From: Linyphia triangularis
Taxonomy: Eukaryota > Arthropoda > Arachnida > Araneae > Linyphiidae
DNA: 64,000 nt
Direction of reading: 5' to 3'
Assembly: GCA_963978545.1 (NCBI GenBank)
Contig: OZ021732.1
Span: 60,240,714 to 60,304,713, forward strand
Part shown: in pieces, positions 42,096 to 54,194 of the stretch
Layout: the number at the start of each line of letters is the position of its first letter
Position numbering within the stretch: the stretch's first letter is position 1
Position numbers and translations under genes: made by a program
The notes under the pieces: generated by a model
Told to the model about the DNA's origin: nothing
The model's input: the letters and a program-made list of their open reading frames with translations, nothing else
The model's database searches: none

Positions 42096-42552
42096 CAGGG
42101 TTTCCACTGAAATCATAGAATGAAAATCAATGACTTTTCAAGGACCTTCGAAAACTTGTTTTTATTCAACAGAATCTTAATGTGTGACTTTACAACTGAA
42201 TTGCCCAGAGCGTTCATATCAAAATCTTTCATGCACAATTTGCATTTTGCCTTACAAACTTTGATGATGGTCTTTGATTTTTTGGCTCGCAAACTGTTAA
42301 CACTAATCTCACGTGTTTGTCTCGCAGAGTACCATGTGCAACTAAAACCATTCGATTTCTACACCATCAATCAGCAAATACGAACCAAACGATGTACCAG
42401 TTGATGCATGAGTAATACAAATATACCACAAATTTTTTATGCTGCACAAATAAGTGACAAAAATTAAGGACTTTTGTCTTTTAAGGACCTCCAAGTATTT
42501 TCAAGAACTTTTGAGGCCTGTATAAGCACTTTTAATGACCGTGGGAACCCTG
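42096..42552. mobile_element. hAT-like MITE (CAGGGTTYCCAC family)
   Basis: The ends CAGGGTTTCCACTGAAATCA and, inverted, CAGGGTTCCCACGGTCATTA bound 457 bp with AAGGACYT motifs near both ends. CAGGGTTCCCACGGTCATGG is a familiar terminus of non-autonomous hAT elements in many animals. No target duplication was evident. An open stretch inside (42120-42404) is not a real gene. Confidence 0.6.
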
Positions 42553-43030
42553 ATATAATACTAACTTGTACAATATTTTGATTCCCAAGCATGTTTGCTA
42601 AATGGAAAGGTTATTTTATATAAAAGAAAATGGCAGTTTTGATTAATTTAAAGTGAAAAATTCATTAACCATTCTTAGTCAATGATGTTTTATTTCTTAC
42701 TTAACTACATAGCTGTTTTAAAAAAAAAAGTTCAAAGGCTATGAAGGTGATTATTTTTGCTTGGTGTTGAACTCGAACCTTCTGTTTGAAAACAGATTAC
42801 AAATTTAAGCACAGAAAGTGAGAGTGACTGAATGTTGATTCAATCTACAACTGCAAAATCAAGAAGTAATATTTGAAAAAAATTGCAGTTCAAAAATCTA
42901 AAAGTTCCTCTTCAAGTTTTGTCAAAATAGGAGACTCTTTACAAAAATGAATGGGTCAATTTGCTATGATTTTATTACAAATGTAAAGCATCTTCCTATT
43001 TTTGTTATACAGTAGAGTATCTCAAATCTG

Positions 43031-43216
43031 GTTGGTTGGTTGGTTGTATTCAGATTATCTGGCGCCGTCAGCAACACGAGGGCTATAATGCGCCGAAACT
43101 TTCGTCATTAGACAAGCCAACATACATTTACAAACACCCATGCCTAATACGGGACTCGAACCCGCAACCTAGCGGTCTAGAAGCTAGCACGCTAACCACT
43201 ATACCGTTTGGTCGGC
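43031..43216 (-). mobile_element. tRNA-derived SINE, copy 1
   Basis: Read on the - strand it starts GCCGACCAAACGGTATAGTG, with A box TGGTTAGCGTG and B box GGTTCGAGTCC in a tRNA-like head of about 75 nt. A body follows (GGGCTATAATG inverse, GACGGCGCCAGATAATCTG), then an (AACC)n-type tail. Exact direct repeats ATCTCAAATCTGG flank it (43019-43031 and 43217-43229), indicating LINE-driven retroposition. Confidence 0.88.
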
Positions 43217-43751
43217 ATCTCAAATCTGGAATCGCCGAGACTTAGGCGATTTCGGAACGTATCATTATTCCTACACAAAATCAACAAAATACATAAATGG
43301 AATAAACTAAGAAAAAACCTTATATTTTATTTGGTTTTGAAAAATATTTGCTTTAAGGTTAGCAGTGTGAATAGTTTTGACTCTTGACTAAATTATTTTC
43401 CTACTTTGAGGATCACCATTATTGCCGATTCTGAAATAAATCATTTCTGCTCTAGTCCTTTAATTGCAGTGCCTAATACTTCAACTAATTGGCAACCTAT
43501 TTTGAGTCGCGGAAAGGAATAGAAATATGCAGTTCAAGGTAAGCTGAAACCTGTTTCTATCTTCTAAAATATTCATATTTATTGTTAATTTACAAATAGT
43601 TAAATGTTGCAAAAGATATTTTTTAGATATTTTATATTAATGTACAGATTTTTTTTTAATTTTATCTTCTTAAAAAACGTGTTATTTGCTTAGCGATATT
43701 TCGACTTGGCATCCATTTTTCCACACCCGTAGTTTGGTGTCATTTGATTAG

Positions 43752-43928
43752 TTGGTTGTTTTCTGATTATCTGGCGCCGTTAGCAACACGAGGGCTATAA
43801 TGTTCCGAGACATTCGTCATTTGACAAGCCAACATACATTTACAAATACCTATGCCTTACAAGGGACTCGAACCCGCAACCTCGCGGTTGAAAAGCTAGC
43901 ACGCTAGCCACTATACCGTTTGGTCGGC
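43752..43928 (-). mobile_element. tRNA-derived SINE, copy 2
   Basis: Same head, B box and body as copy 1, same orientation. Flanked by GGTGTCATTTGA (43736-43747) and GGTGTTATTTGA (43929-43940), a 12-bp target duplication with one mismatch. Confidence 0.88.
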
Positions 43929-44639
43929 GGTGTTATTTGAACTTGGGGACATTTTGAAAAGCGTCAAGGGAGAGACCGTATAGCGCATTTTAACCCACTT
44001 TCGGATACAGACTTCAGCAAATTATAACTTTTTTCTTGTAAAGATAGAAATTCTTAAAAGGTCCCAATTTTGGTTATTTCCGGATTTTGAAAGTCCGGAT
44101 TTCAGCTATTTTACTGTAGTAGATCGATTGAAATGAGAATCGGAAAAATTTATAACTATACGAGTAACATGGCAAATGCTCATTTTAAGCCAAGAATAAA
44201 ATTAAAAGTTTGAACTTTACTTATAATTTTACACATAATACACAAACCTCTCTAATAAAGAAAAGAAATTAAGGACCACATACCACTGTATCGCCATTCC
44301 TTTAAACACTTCAAGAAGTAAAATGTTAGATATTAATTCAAGGCAATTTGAAGTACGGCTTCCTTTTGAACACTATGCAGACATAAAATGTGACCCATAA
44401 AAATAAAGTTTTTAATACAAATCCTTTATGTTCATTGCCAATTGTTATATTAGTCGATTCTGTAAATAGAACGTGCTAGGTGTTTGCATCTAATTTTAAA
44501 TATTTATTTATTTATTAAAAATGAACGCGAATTTATGCACTCACATCCAAATGGCTTTTATTTATTCTGATCAAAACAATTTTATTAATTATTTATTAAA
44601 AAAAATTTCGTAACAGAAAGAGTTTTAACAACGGTCAGT

Positions 44640-44885
44640 TGAATACGCGTTTTAGAGCGATTGGATGACGGCAAGTTGGTTTATTAGTAGTCCGTAAAAG
44701 CGACCTTTTATAGGCAGTTACAGTCCCAAAATTTGATAGAATGTATTTTCATCGATATGGAATATATCTGCCAAGTTTCAAACCGATTAGATCACGGCAA
44801 GGGGATTAATTAGGCTACCGCAAATTTGCCCGCCATCGACATACACAACTAACCAACCACATACACATAAGCGAAGTTAATATAA
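44640..44885 (-). repeat. Copy of the 150-bp repeat unit
   Basis: Reverse orientation to the array at 33514-33865. Shared blocks include CTTGCCGTCATCCAATCG, CATTCTATCAAATTTTGGG and AAAAGGTCGCTTTTA. It ends in a run containing ACACATAAGCGAAGTTAATA. Confidence 0.55.
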
Positions 44886-45949
44886 AGGATTTAAAAAAAT
44901 AAATAAAAAAAAGACAGGTTGGGATACATAGTTAAGATAATGGAAGTGAAGTACACTCTATTTTTAACTAGTTAACAAGTAATTATCCTTATTCAAACTT
45001 TTATAAAATTTTCCTTTACCCACTGTGTTTGTTTTTTCATCAATGCTTTTTCAGCCCATTTAAAATTATACTATTTGTTCATTTCATACATTTCTTAACG
45101 CAAATTTTTCTTAAAGAATTCTAATCTCTGGTGGAAAAATAAGGTTTATTTTGGTTCGAAACCCTTTTTTGCACTGACATTTTTCTTTTATTCCTACCAA
45201 AAACCCATTTTTGGCATAAACAGGATATGACAGTTCACTTCTTTAGCAATGAGTCCCGTTTTTTCACTACAGGCTGAGCGTTAATTGACTTAAAGTCCGA
45301 GCCCATATATAAAAAACTAGGCGACCCTTTTGAACATCCAAGTTGTGCATTGAGTTTGCAAAAATATTTAGGTAGAAATTTTAGGAATAATTCTAAATAT
45401 TTTAGCGACAATTCCAAAAAAATGTTGGGATATTTCTTTAAAAGCTGACTGAAGCTCTTGACACAAACATATTCTTTCCAAATCTTGTTTCAATAACGGC
45501 AAAAAACTACCAATTTTTTTTTTTCAAATTAACGAGAAACAACTTTTTAGCAAAACAGTTATATAATCAAACAATTATACTATTTTGACAAACATGCAAA
45601 TTTAATTAAATCCCTTTATTAGTTACAATTTCAAATAGTTTGTCAATAATTAAAATTGTAGAAAACATTTTCTTCTCTGGATGTATATAGGGGTGTTTTT
45701 TAGGAATTTTAAGACGATTGTGACCCAAGAACCTCACTACAGCTGAGTACTGAATTAATGCAGACGAATGAAATGGAAAAAATCCTCCTTGGGAATGCTA
45801 GCTTTGGTAGCTGTGTCTGACAAATGATGATCTCCGTCGAAGAAAGTCTATTTAATATAATAATAAAAAAAACCTCTTTGGAGGATCCGTACTTGTCGCT
45901 CACCAAAAATTACACACAGTCGAGGCCTAGATATCCTCAAAGATATCTG

Positions 45950-46132
45950 GCCGACCATACGGTATAGTGGTTAGCGTGTTGGCTTCTAAACCGCGAGGTT
46001 GCGGGTTCGAGTTCCGTGTAAGGCATTGGTGTTTGTAAAGGTATGTTGCCCTGTCAAATGACGAATATTTCGGCGCATTATAGCCCTCGTGTTGCTGACG
46101 GCACCAGATAATCTGAAAACAACCAACCCCAG
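45950..46132 (+). mobile_element. tRNA-derived SINE, copy 3
   Basis: The + strand copy starts GGCCGACCATACGGTATAGT, with A box TGGTTAGCGTG and B box GGTTCGAGTTC and the same body, ending AACAACCAACCCC. Flanked by AGATATCTG (45941-45949 and 46133-46141). Confidence 0.88.
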
Positions 46133-46207
46133 AGATATCTGCCTAGCTCCACCGCTCTAACTGTCATCATAATACAACAGGCAAAGCCTAACTACTAACT
46201 GTTTATG

Positions 46208-47014
46208 CAGGGCTCGATTTAGAAAAATTTTTACTGCAGGCCCAACATTCAGAGAGGGGTCCCCAATAGCAAATATTTATTTCCTTACGTCACAATATTA
46301 CCAGATCAAGCTACATTCGTTAAGACTAACTTTTTACAACTAAAACTCATAGTTTACTTTCACACGATTTTTTTGTTATAATCAGTATGATCTTAATTTC
46401 CTCAAAACTTTTGAATTAACCAAGACGCCCCATGAACACTGATTTTAAAGCACACTTTCCTGTATTTTAAACTTACATTTTACCACAGGGTCCACAAATT
46501 ATATAATAATAAAGATTACTTAATTTTATAACAATAATTGTAAATAATGCAAAGTAACCTTTCCACTGTTTCCACAATCTCACCAAAAAGGAGGGCCAAA
46601 AAAGTCCACGGAAGAGCCTGCAAACCAACCAATCACAAAGACTCTTTCATTTCACAATATAAGAAGTTGAATATGGTTGGTTGGTGAACATCTCTTTACA
46701 AGAGGCGAGAGAAGGAGAACAGCGGCGTAAAGCCCTTGTGTACATATGAAGAAATTGTATATGATTGGCTGAACCGGAAAGATTTGCTTAGTTAGGTTTT
46801 ATTAGGTTAATCTATCTAACTTAACTCTCTGTGACTATAAAAAATATGGAATTTGCGGATGTGTATCTAAAAAAAATTTATTATTTTTGTTCAGTACTTC
46901 CCATTAAAAGACCATTATATTTACAATTTTCAGAAAACTTTCAAAATTTGGGTGCCCCCATATTTGGGGTTCCTAGGCCCGGGCGTAGTGGGCCTAATGG
47001 TAAATCAGGCCCTG
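46208..47014. mobile_element. Putative CAGGGC-ended hAT-like MITE
   Basis: CAGGGCTCGATTTAGAAA at 46208 and, inverted, CAGGGCCTGATTTACCATTA ending at 47014 form imperfect inverted termini, with GCCCAAC/GGCCTAATG-type blocks next to them. The interior is AT-rich without a convincing ORF. No target duplication was seen, so the right boundary is less sure. Confidence 0.45.
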
Positions 47015-48670
47015 TCACCCATACAAATTACTGTAACCAACTCCAAACTAAATAGAAGCTTACCTTTTTCATAAGTTGGCCATAGAGTAAAATAATCTAA
47101 CATTCCTCTGTATTAAACAACTATAGTTATTTACTACAGGGGAGTGTTAGTTTATTTTTTTTTATTGAAAGATGTTAGTTTTTTTTTTTTTTTAATATTT
47201 TTATACATTTAGCACATTTTTACAGAAAGCTTATAAAAAAGCTTTACCAGATCAATTTTGATTAAAATCGTTACAGACTTCTTTTCACGATTCCTGAAAA
47301 ATCTAAATTTTTTCAATAACAGAAACCTTTTGAACTAGGAAATCAAGCTTTCAAAACAACTTTTTAACAGTTCTAATTCCAGGTGAAAGTCAAAAAGTGT
47401 AATGCTTATCACTTGATAAAATTTTTTTAGCTTTTCATGATCTACCTCTAATAAATTCAGTAATTTAATTTACTGGCAAAAACAAAAATTTAGATACAAA
47501 AACTGGGAATTAAAAATATGCAGAAAATAAAAATTTATTCTCATTTTTAAAACACAAGAAATTACATGTAACACATAGAGTATTTATAAATGACGTTTTA
47601 GCACTTTTCAAAGGAATAATTTTAAAACGTAGGCTTTGTATTTCTTATCATAATTGAACCCTTCTCAACCCTCTAAGCCAACATAATTGAATGATGAATA
47701 TTTTGAAAGTGATACGCTGTTATGTTGTCTGAAACAACTCAAAAAATTTCAAAAGAGAGAATGATAACTCTCACTTTTGCCTTCAACACACAGAGTTGGT
47801 CTATGCTGGAAAAAAAACTTTTGTTGCTGTTCATTGGAAAATCTGTTATTGAAACAAATTACAAAATCAAGTTCGTTGTAATAATCAATTGGAATGCTTT
47901 CTTTCTTAGGTTGATCCGTTTTGCTAGTGGATTTTACACAGTAGCTAAGTTTGCTTAAACTGACAGTTTATAGTAACAACACAAAGAGAGATAGAGAGAT
48001 AACAAAACCTTTTATTATTCTTCAGTAAAATTAGATAGTTTCTTTAACCACAAATAACACACATAAATCTTATAAATCAAAATTATGACTAAATTTGTTG
48101 CTATTATAACTATTGCTCTCCCTTCTTTGCTTCAGTGTACACTTTATTTCCTCTATATTCAAATCTGAATGTAAAATGAATCAGACGCTTTAAAAAAAAT
48201 TGATGCCATTAAAGTTCAAGTATACCAACAGAGCGGTATTAAGTAATATTCAATTACAATGAAGACGAGCCCCTATTTTCTTTTTTACATTTTAACTACA
48301 CTTCAATCAACCAATCTTTGGGTAACCCCTTTAAAATGGAATTATAGTAACTTCCTAAAAAAAATTCTGTAATTAACAGTTGACTATACTTCTTTCAAAC
48401 GATTCATTTATGTCTCCACTAATCCTATTTCAGAGTTGTATTGTTTCAAATATCTTGGGGCATTTCTGAAACGAATGCAACATTTGTTACTACATCTCAA
48501 CAGGAATGAGTCTTGCATCTATAGTTTCCTTCTTACGACTCTGGCAGAAATGTGCCCGAGAGCCATCAATATGACATCCAGTCACGTCGACTTCTTTTCT
48601 CGCTTCACAGAACTCTCGTATGGCATTCCGCGAGTAATTTCGAGTTCAGGATCCTCATTCTTAATCTTTT
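47015..48670 (-). other. 3' flank of the - strand membrane-protein gene
   Basis: AT-rich. On the - strand AATAAA occurs at 48143-48148 and 48011-48016 (TTTATT on +), plausible polyadenylation signals 0.5-0.65 kb past the stop. No other gene is visible. Confidence 0.4.
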
Positions 48671-50034
48671 TCAAAAATATTTAGTTGGATGCTGAATGAG
48701 TTGAAAATCCTGAAACAAGCTTTCGTCTGAAGACGAGAAACTGGAGTATGATGCAACGGTTTCCAAATTAGATTGGTCGACGTCGCTCGTCATAAAGCTA
48801 TCGGCTTCGTTTTTAACTCGATAGATCTTGGTATCACAGAAACTGCACAGCGCATCCTTGAACCTATTCACCGATTCATTGCTCGACGATGTTGCGTAAC
48901 AAGTCTGATGTCCTGGTGCTGATGAGCCATCTTTTGAACAGTCCAAATGGAAGCAGCTGATTGAACTGAAATTTCTTTTCTCTTTACTCTTTGCAAAATT
49001 TCTGTAATTCCTCCAGTTACACAGAGCTGTTTCTGATCCACACCTTTGGGGAGTAGTCAAAATGCAATTTTTAGGTATCAAATCGAATGGCGAGATAACA
49101 ATCCCAGGGTTAGAGTCATTGGTCGATTCGCTGGTGGAAACATAATCTGCTTCATTGGTCACCATTGAGTATTTTTCTTTTTGAAACAAAATGTTCGGAA
49201 TAGGGTCCTCAAAGTCCGACGTGCTTTTTGCGCCATGTGACAAACAGACGTCACTCATATAGGTTCCACAGTTTTTGTCTCCGTAACGCTGAAAGTCTGG
49301 TAATGATGAAACACTCATTGGCAATTCACAATAACTCATATTATCCAAATGCTTCATTTTCTTTGTTCTTTTTCTCTTTTTAAATAAAGAGCCTTTACTT
49401 TTTGCTTTTTTACCATAGAAGACATAATGAAGTACATAAAATATGAAGATCAATGCAAACACTGCAGTACAAGCAGTCATTCCTAACACAAATGTTGATT
49501 CAAGATGGAAGGTTTTCTCAGTAGTTGGAAGCTGTTTCACATCGCGGGCTAAATTTGACGGGGTAATGGAGCGGCCTTTAGGATGATTTTTGACTGAATA
49601 CAAATAATATCCCCATGAATTATGGTACAGTTTTGGTATATTCTTGTACAATACAGCTCCTTTTTGCCAAGAACTACGATTTCTATATAGTTTAGCTTTG
49701 ACATTATTTAGGGCAGGTTTTGCAATGAAGTCGCGAGCATTTAGAGATTTAAATGATCGATTCCGATCCAATCTTTGGTCATGGCCTGCTCTTTGATGAC
49801 CTAGATATTTCCGAAATGGCAATGCTGCGCCAATTTTTTTTCTTGTTTTTCTGAAGGGGACTTTTGCAATTGAGAGACTGTCAGATTTTAAAGTTGGATC
49901 TTCTATAATATAAAAGTTACTTTGTTTGAGGTGATGAGTTGGAGTCTCTTTCATGCGCCTAAAAGAACCATGAAAATGGGAATTTTTTCCAAACTGCATT
50001 TCAGATAATTTGTTACCCAATCTCAGAACTTGCA
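48671..50034 (-). CDS. Unrecognised single-pass membrane protein, probably terminal exon
   Basis: An open frame of about 454 codons ends at TAA (48671-48673). The first ATG in frame is at 49997-49999, giving 442 residues. The frame is also open upstream to an in-frame TGA, and a TTTCTTTGAATAG acceptor would start the exon at 50034. There is no signal peptide at either start, so I favour a last exon with upstream coding exons not recognised. Counting from 50035, residues 1-180 are basic and polar. Residues 181-208 are a strong transmembrane helix (FVLGMTACTAVFALIFIFYV). Then comes a dense basic stop-transfer stretch (KKAKSKGSLFKKRKRTKKMK) and a Ser/Cys/Asp-rich tail of about 220 residues with Tyr sites such as SYCELP and ADYVSTS. 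Charge predicts N-outside, C-cytosolic. I do not recognise the family. Confidence 0.6.
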
Positions 50035-50761
50035 CTATTCAAAGAAATACTCATTGTTGTTTATTTAAACACCTCACAGTAAAAATCCAACAATGCATTT
50101 TAATCACAATGTTTTTATACTTTGAAGTCTAAGACAATAACAATTAACAATGAACTCAAATGCATAGTTATAAAATTATAGGATAAAATTATCAGGGTGT
50201 CTTCAGAAAAATTATTTTGAAATTGCCCGACTATTCCCAGTAACACTAAATTTTTTTTTCTCTGATTATAAGTTAAGGGGACCAGTACCAAAATTTCGTC
50301 AAAAATCGCATTTTTATTTTTTTTATTTAAAAATAATTCATATGTTCCAGAAAAGAATTATGTTTTTATCTTATTCCTCTGGTCATTACAGTGCCATAAA
50401 ATTATCTGTTATTTAAATATCACTAACGGGCATAACACATTGAAATGTCAGCTTAAAGTGCGTTTTTTGAGCACTAGTGTTTTTCACAGATGTTGGAAAT
50501 TCAAATCAATATATCTCCAGAACCATTAACAATTGGCTATTATTCAAATTTTTGAAGCATTTAATTTACATAGTTTTAAACATTTTCTGTTCACAGAATT
50601 TAATTTTTTAAATATTGTTGTAAAATATAACACTTTGCGCAAAGGAAAAAATGGGGGAGGGGGGGGGGGGAGCACAAATTTCAATATTTTAACAGATTTT
50701 TGAATTTTTTTCTAATTTACTGGTCAGAATGTAATATAATTACTAGCTAATTTATGTAATT

Positions 50762-51090
50762 ACAAGCTGAATACCCGTGCTTCGCTACAAAATTTTAACA
50801 TGTGCAATATTTTAGCTAGCTGTGAGGCCTCGAGTTGCAGAAATCCGTCATTGGTGTATAGGTCCCAGTGTTTGGTGCTTCGCTCGCAGGAAGGTTCATT
50901 GTTAAGCAAAATCGAACTTGCTTCGTTGGCAGAAAAGTTCATTGACACACATAAGCACAGGCTTACTTTACTCGTTGAAAGGTTCATTGCAATACAAGCA
51001 TGGGCTGCAATGCCAGATGATGCAACGGCCAATGCGAATCCACCTTATCTTACCGAAACTGCCAACATAATGCGGTCGTAAATGAATTTT
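50762..51090. repeat. Interspersed repeat with ACCCGTGCTTCGCTAC terminus
   Basis: The segment is less AT-rich than its flanks and starts AATACCCGTGCTTCGCTACA, a motif I associate with edges of repeats scattered in arthropod genomes. Open stretches on both strands exist but resemble nothing known. The right edge is approximate. Confidence 0.3.
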
Positions 51091-51650
51091 TGTTCATGAG
51101 TCAGTAGTGGGACATTGCGAGTAACTATTTTTCAGTAAAACTGAAAAACATTTTTTTTTTGCTTTTTTTTTTTTGCCGTTTTCTGTTAACGGAATAATTA
51201 TTTGGACCAAAAATTCATTTTTATCATTGTTTTGTATCATTTTCCTCTTGAACACAATTCCACTTGTGCACCAAATTTCATTTCATTTGGATGTATATTT
51301 TTTTTAAATATTAAAGAGCATGGATTATTCTTAAATTTTGAACACGAGTGTATTATTTAAAAGTGCATGCTATAGATCTTTATCAAGTAGACTTCTAAAG
51401 TGATCAAAGCAATAGTTCAGTATTCAACTTAAGGAGGAAATTCCAAACATCCAAAGACTATTGGGTTTTGTTGCAATAAAGATTAGCATAAACAGAAGAA
51501 AATTTATCAACAACGCCAAAGCTTAGAGAGACACAGACTCAATATTGGCAGCAAAAATATTGCTTTACTATTAGAAAGAGAGAGAGAGTTTCACATCCAA
51601 CAGTTCAATTCCTGCTGATCATATTCATTTAATCTAGGTGCAAGCTTAAA

Positions 51651-52439
51651 TATAGGGTGGTCATAAAGAAATTTCACCGAAATATATGAAGCACTAGAGG
51701 CCTATTTGTTCAACCAATAGAAAGGAAATTTCCCACATTGTTAATTGGAGGAATGCGCTCAAGATCGTGATGATTTCAAACAATTGAGCTCTAGAGGTTA
51801 TGATTCGTCAAAAAATTTCGAACGACAACACACATTTGTTTTATGCGCACATTGATCAGCGAATTGAAAAACCAGAAAGGATGGGATGATACACGAAATG
51901 CCAAAAATCCCCGGCGTAAAACATTTGCAAAAAAATATTGTAAAAGGCCAATGATAACACAGAGGAAATGCATTGACTTTTGGGTATACGCGAATAAAAG
52001 ATATTATTCTGGAATACACTTCATTTATTTCTAACTCCAAACAACATTAGAGAGGATTTAGTTAATACGAATACGTTTATAACAATTTAACAAACTCCAA
52101 AAAGTCAACCAGGACTGTTCTATTCCGTGCACTAACATTTGACTACGGGGTTCCCAGCTCGGACTGTTGTCAGGGTAACCGAATCGCCACAGACTCTTTG
52201 ATATTACACAATGCTCTTTGAAAATGTTGTACACCGGTGATTTTCGGCATTTTATGTATCATTCCAACGTCATTTCTGGTTTTTCAATGCGCTCATCAAT
52301 TTGCGCATGAAAGAAATGGCTATTGCCATTGAACAATTTCTAAATCTTGTCACTGTAACCTGTAACCGTTTATTGGTTAAACGAATAGGCTACGAAGGTT
52401 TCACATATCGGCGAAGTTTCTTTATGGCCACCCTGTATA
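51651..52439. mobile_element. MITE with long inverted arms (about 250 bp)
   Basis: The left end TATAGGGTGGTCATAAAGAA and, inverted, TATACAGGGTGGCCATAAAG at 52439 begin arms that stay alignable for about 250 bp, including ATTGATSAGCG, ATTGAAAAACCAGAAA and AAAATGCC. ACAGGGTG-type ends with TA suggest a Tc1/mariner-mobilised element. There is no transposase; open stretches at 51798-52040 are chance. Confidence 0.65.
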
Positions 52440-53624
52440 ATTGGCAAATTTCTATTACTTTTAGGAAAAAAATATTAAGAAAAGAAGCTTCTGGCAAGTA
52501 ATGAAATGCACAAGAAATATTGTAATAATGTTTTGTCACTACTTTAAAAGCTTATATTATTTCTACTTAAGAGTAAAGCTTTACTTTAACTAGGAATAGT
52601 AGTTAATGCATATCATAATGGAATTAGAACTATGGAATAGTTGGAAAGAAACGAAACTAAGTTTTTACTATCTTTAGATTTTAAAACAGTAATATTTATC
52701 CCACATTTTCTTAAAATAAATTTACAAGTATATATGAAAAAGAGATTTTCAATGTTCAAATGAAAGTTGTAATAATGTTGGGTTTGTTGTAAATAATTGA
52801 TAAACTATAATGTAGATTGGCAAAACTTTATTAAAGTACCTAAATATTCAATTTACACAAAAGCTACAGAAATATATAAAAAAGAAAAACTCACTCTATA
52901 GATGTCCACTATATTAATATAATTTATAATAGACAACTGTAAATTTTGGTATATATTTTTCTAGAATTTAAAGGTATAACAGCTGTTAATGAATATCATA
53001 GTTCTTGGTCTACCATACTCAATTTGATTTTAAAAGTTCAAGAGATCAATTTAAAAGACTTAAACCCCAAATTAAACTTTCCTAATTCACCAAATAATTA
53101 ACAAGCTTCTGACAATCTCTATTTTTCATTTGTTAATAGGAAATTGTCTTGTTGAGTTTTTCTTCATCTTCCTGTAGATCACACATCAATTTCAAAATGA
53201 TTTTCTGTGATTTACAAAATTTGCAGTCATGTCTTGGAAAAATATTTAATTACAGAAACAGTATGAAGTATTCAAAATTAATTTAAACTTGCCTTTTTTC
53301 TTAAACGTATGAAACGTTAAAATTTTCGTGTCCTCTTACATTTAGTTCAATTGACATTCCAATTTAATATTACTTAGGGTAGTCTATTTTATATGTTTAA
53401 ATATTTTTAGAGGTTGATATGCCAGAAAATTAATTACACAAATATAAAACTACATTGAAAATATATTACATTTTATATACAAACAATTGCATCATTTAAA
53501 AACCTATCTCATTTCTTGGATTTTTTTAAAAATTACTCTTAATTACAATGCTGGATTTCATGGATGAATTTGGAGCTAGAAAGTTTAAGAGTATTTTATG
53601 ACACATCTTAATTGTACACAAACA
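52440..53624. other. AT-rich intergenic DNA
   Basis: About 1.2 kb. I see no gene or element. Confidence 0.5.
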
Positions 53625-53748
53625 TTAAGGGCTTTGTTTGCTTTGGATGCATGAAAAAAACCGTGCTATTTTTATTAATTTTTTTTAAGAATACTCTTAT
53701 GTTTATTAATATAAAACTTGTTAGGCTTAACAAAAACATTTGTAAATT

Positions 53749-53751
<3 letters not shown>

Positions 53752-53808
<57 letters not shown>
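53752..53808. repeat. (AT)n microsatellite
   Basis: About 28 uninterrupted AT units in the left arm. The right arm has a T-run at the corresponding position. Confidence 0.95.
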
Positions 53809-53811
<3 letters not shown>

Positions 53812-54194
53812 CCACTTTTTTAGTGTGAAAATGCCAGGTAAACAGGGTTTTTCAAAAAGTAGGTAGGTGTGCACTGTTGAAAAGATCTCAGAAACTACTG
53901 AACTGATCCTTATGAAATTTTAACCACATATTCTGTACACTTATCTTTATATCTCGTACGAGAATTATTGCAAAATTAAAATTTGTACTATTTTTTTTTT
54001 TGGAAATTTTTTTTTTTTTTGTCCGCCCTTTTGTTATTCTTGCATATAAATTAAGATTAGAGGTCAGGGATATAGTCACTGTCACACTAAACCTAAAACC
54101 ATTCAATTTTTATTTTCAATTACCCATGTGTATACATAGGGTAATGAAAGTATAGCATTCGGTAATTATTATTATTTTTTTTTTTTTTTTTTTT

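Noticed and set aside
42120..42404. 94-codon open stretch after UXS1
   Set aside because: Lies entirely within the MITE at 42096-42552 and has no recognisable domain.
43140..43216. tRNA gene with A and B boxes (also 43852-43928 and 45950-46025)
   Set aside because: Each head continues directly into a shared SINE body with target duplications and does not fold as a complete mature tRNA sequence.
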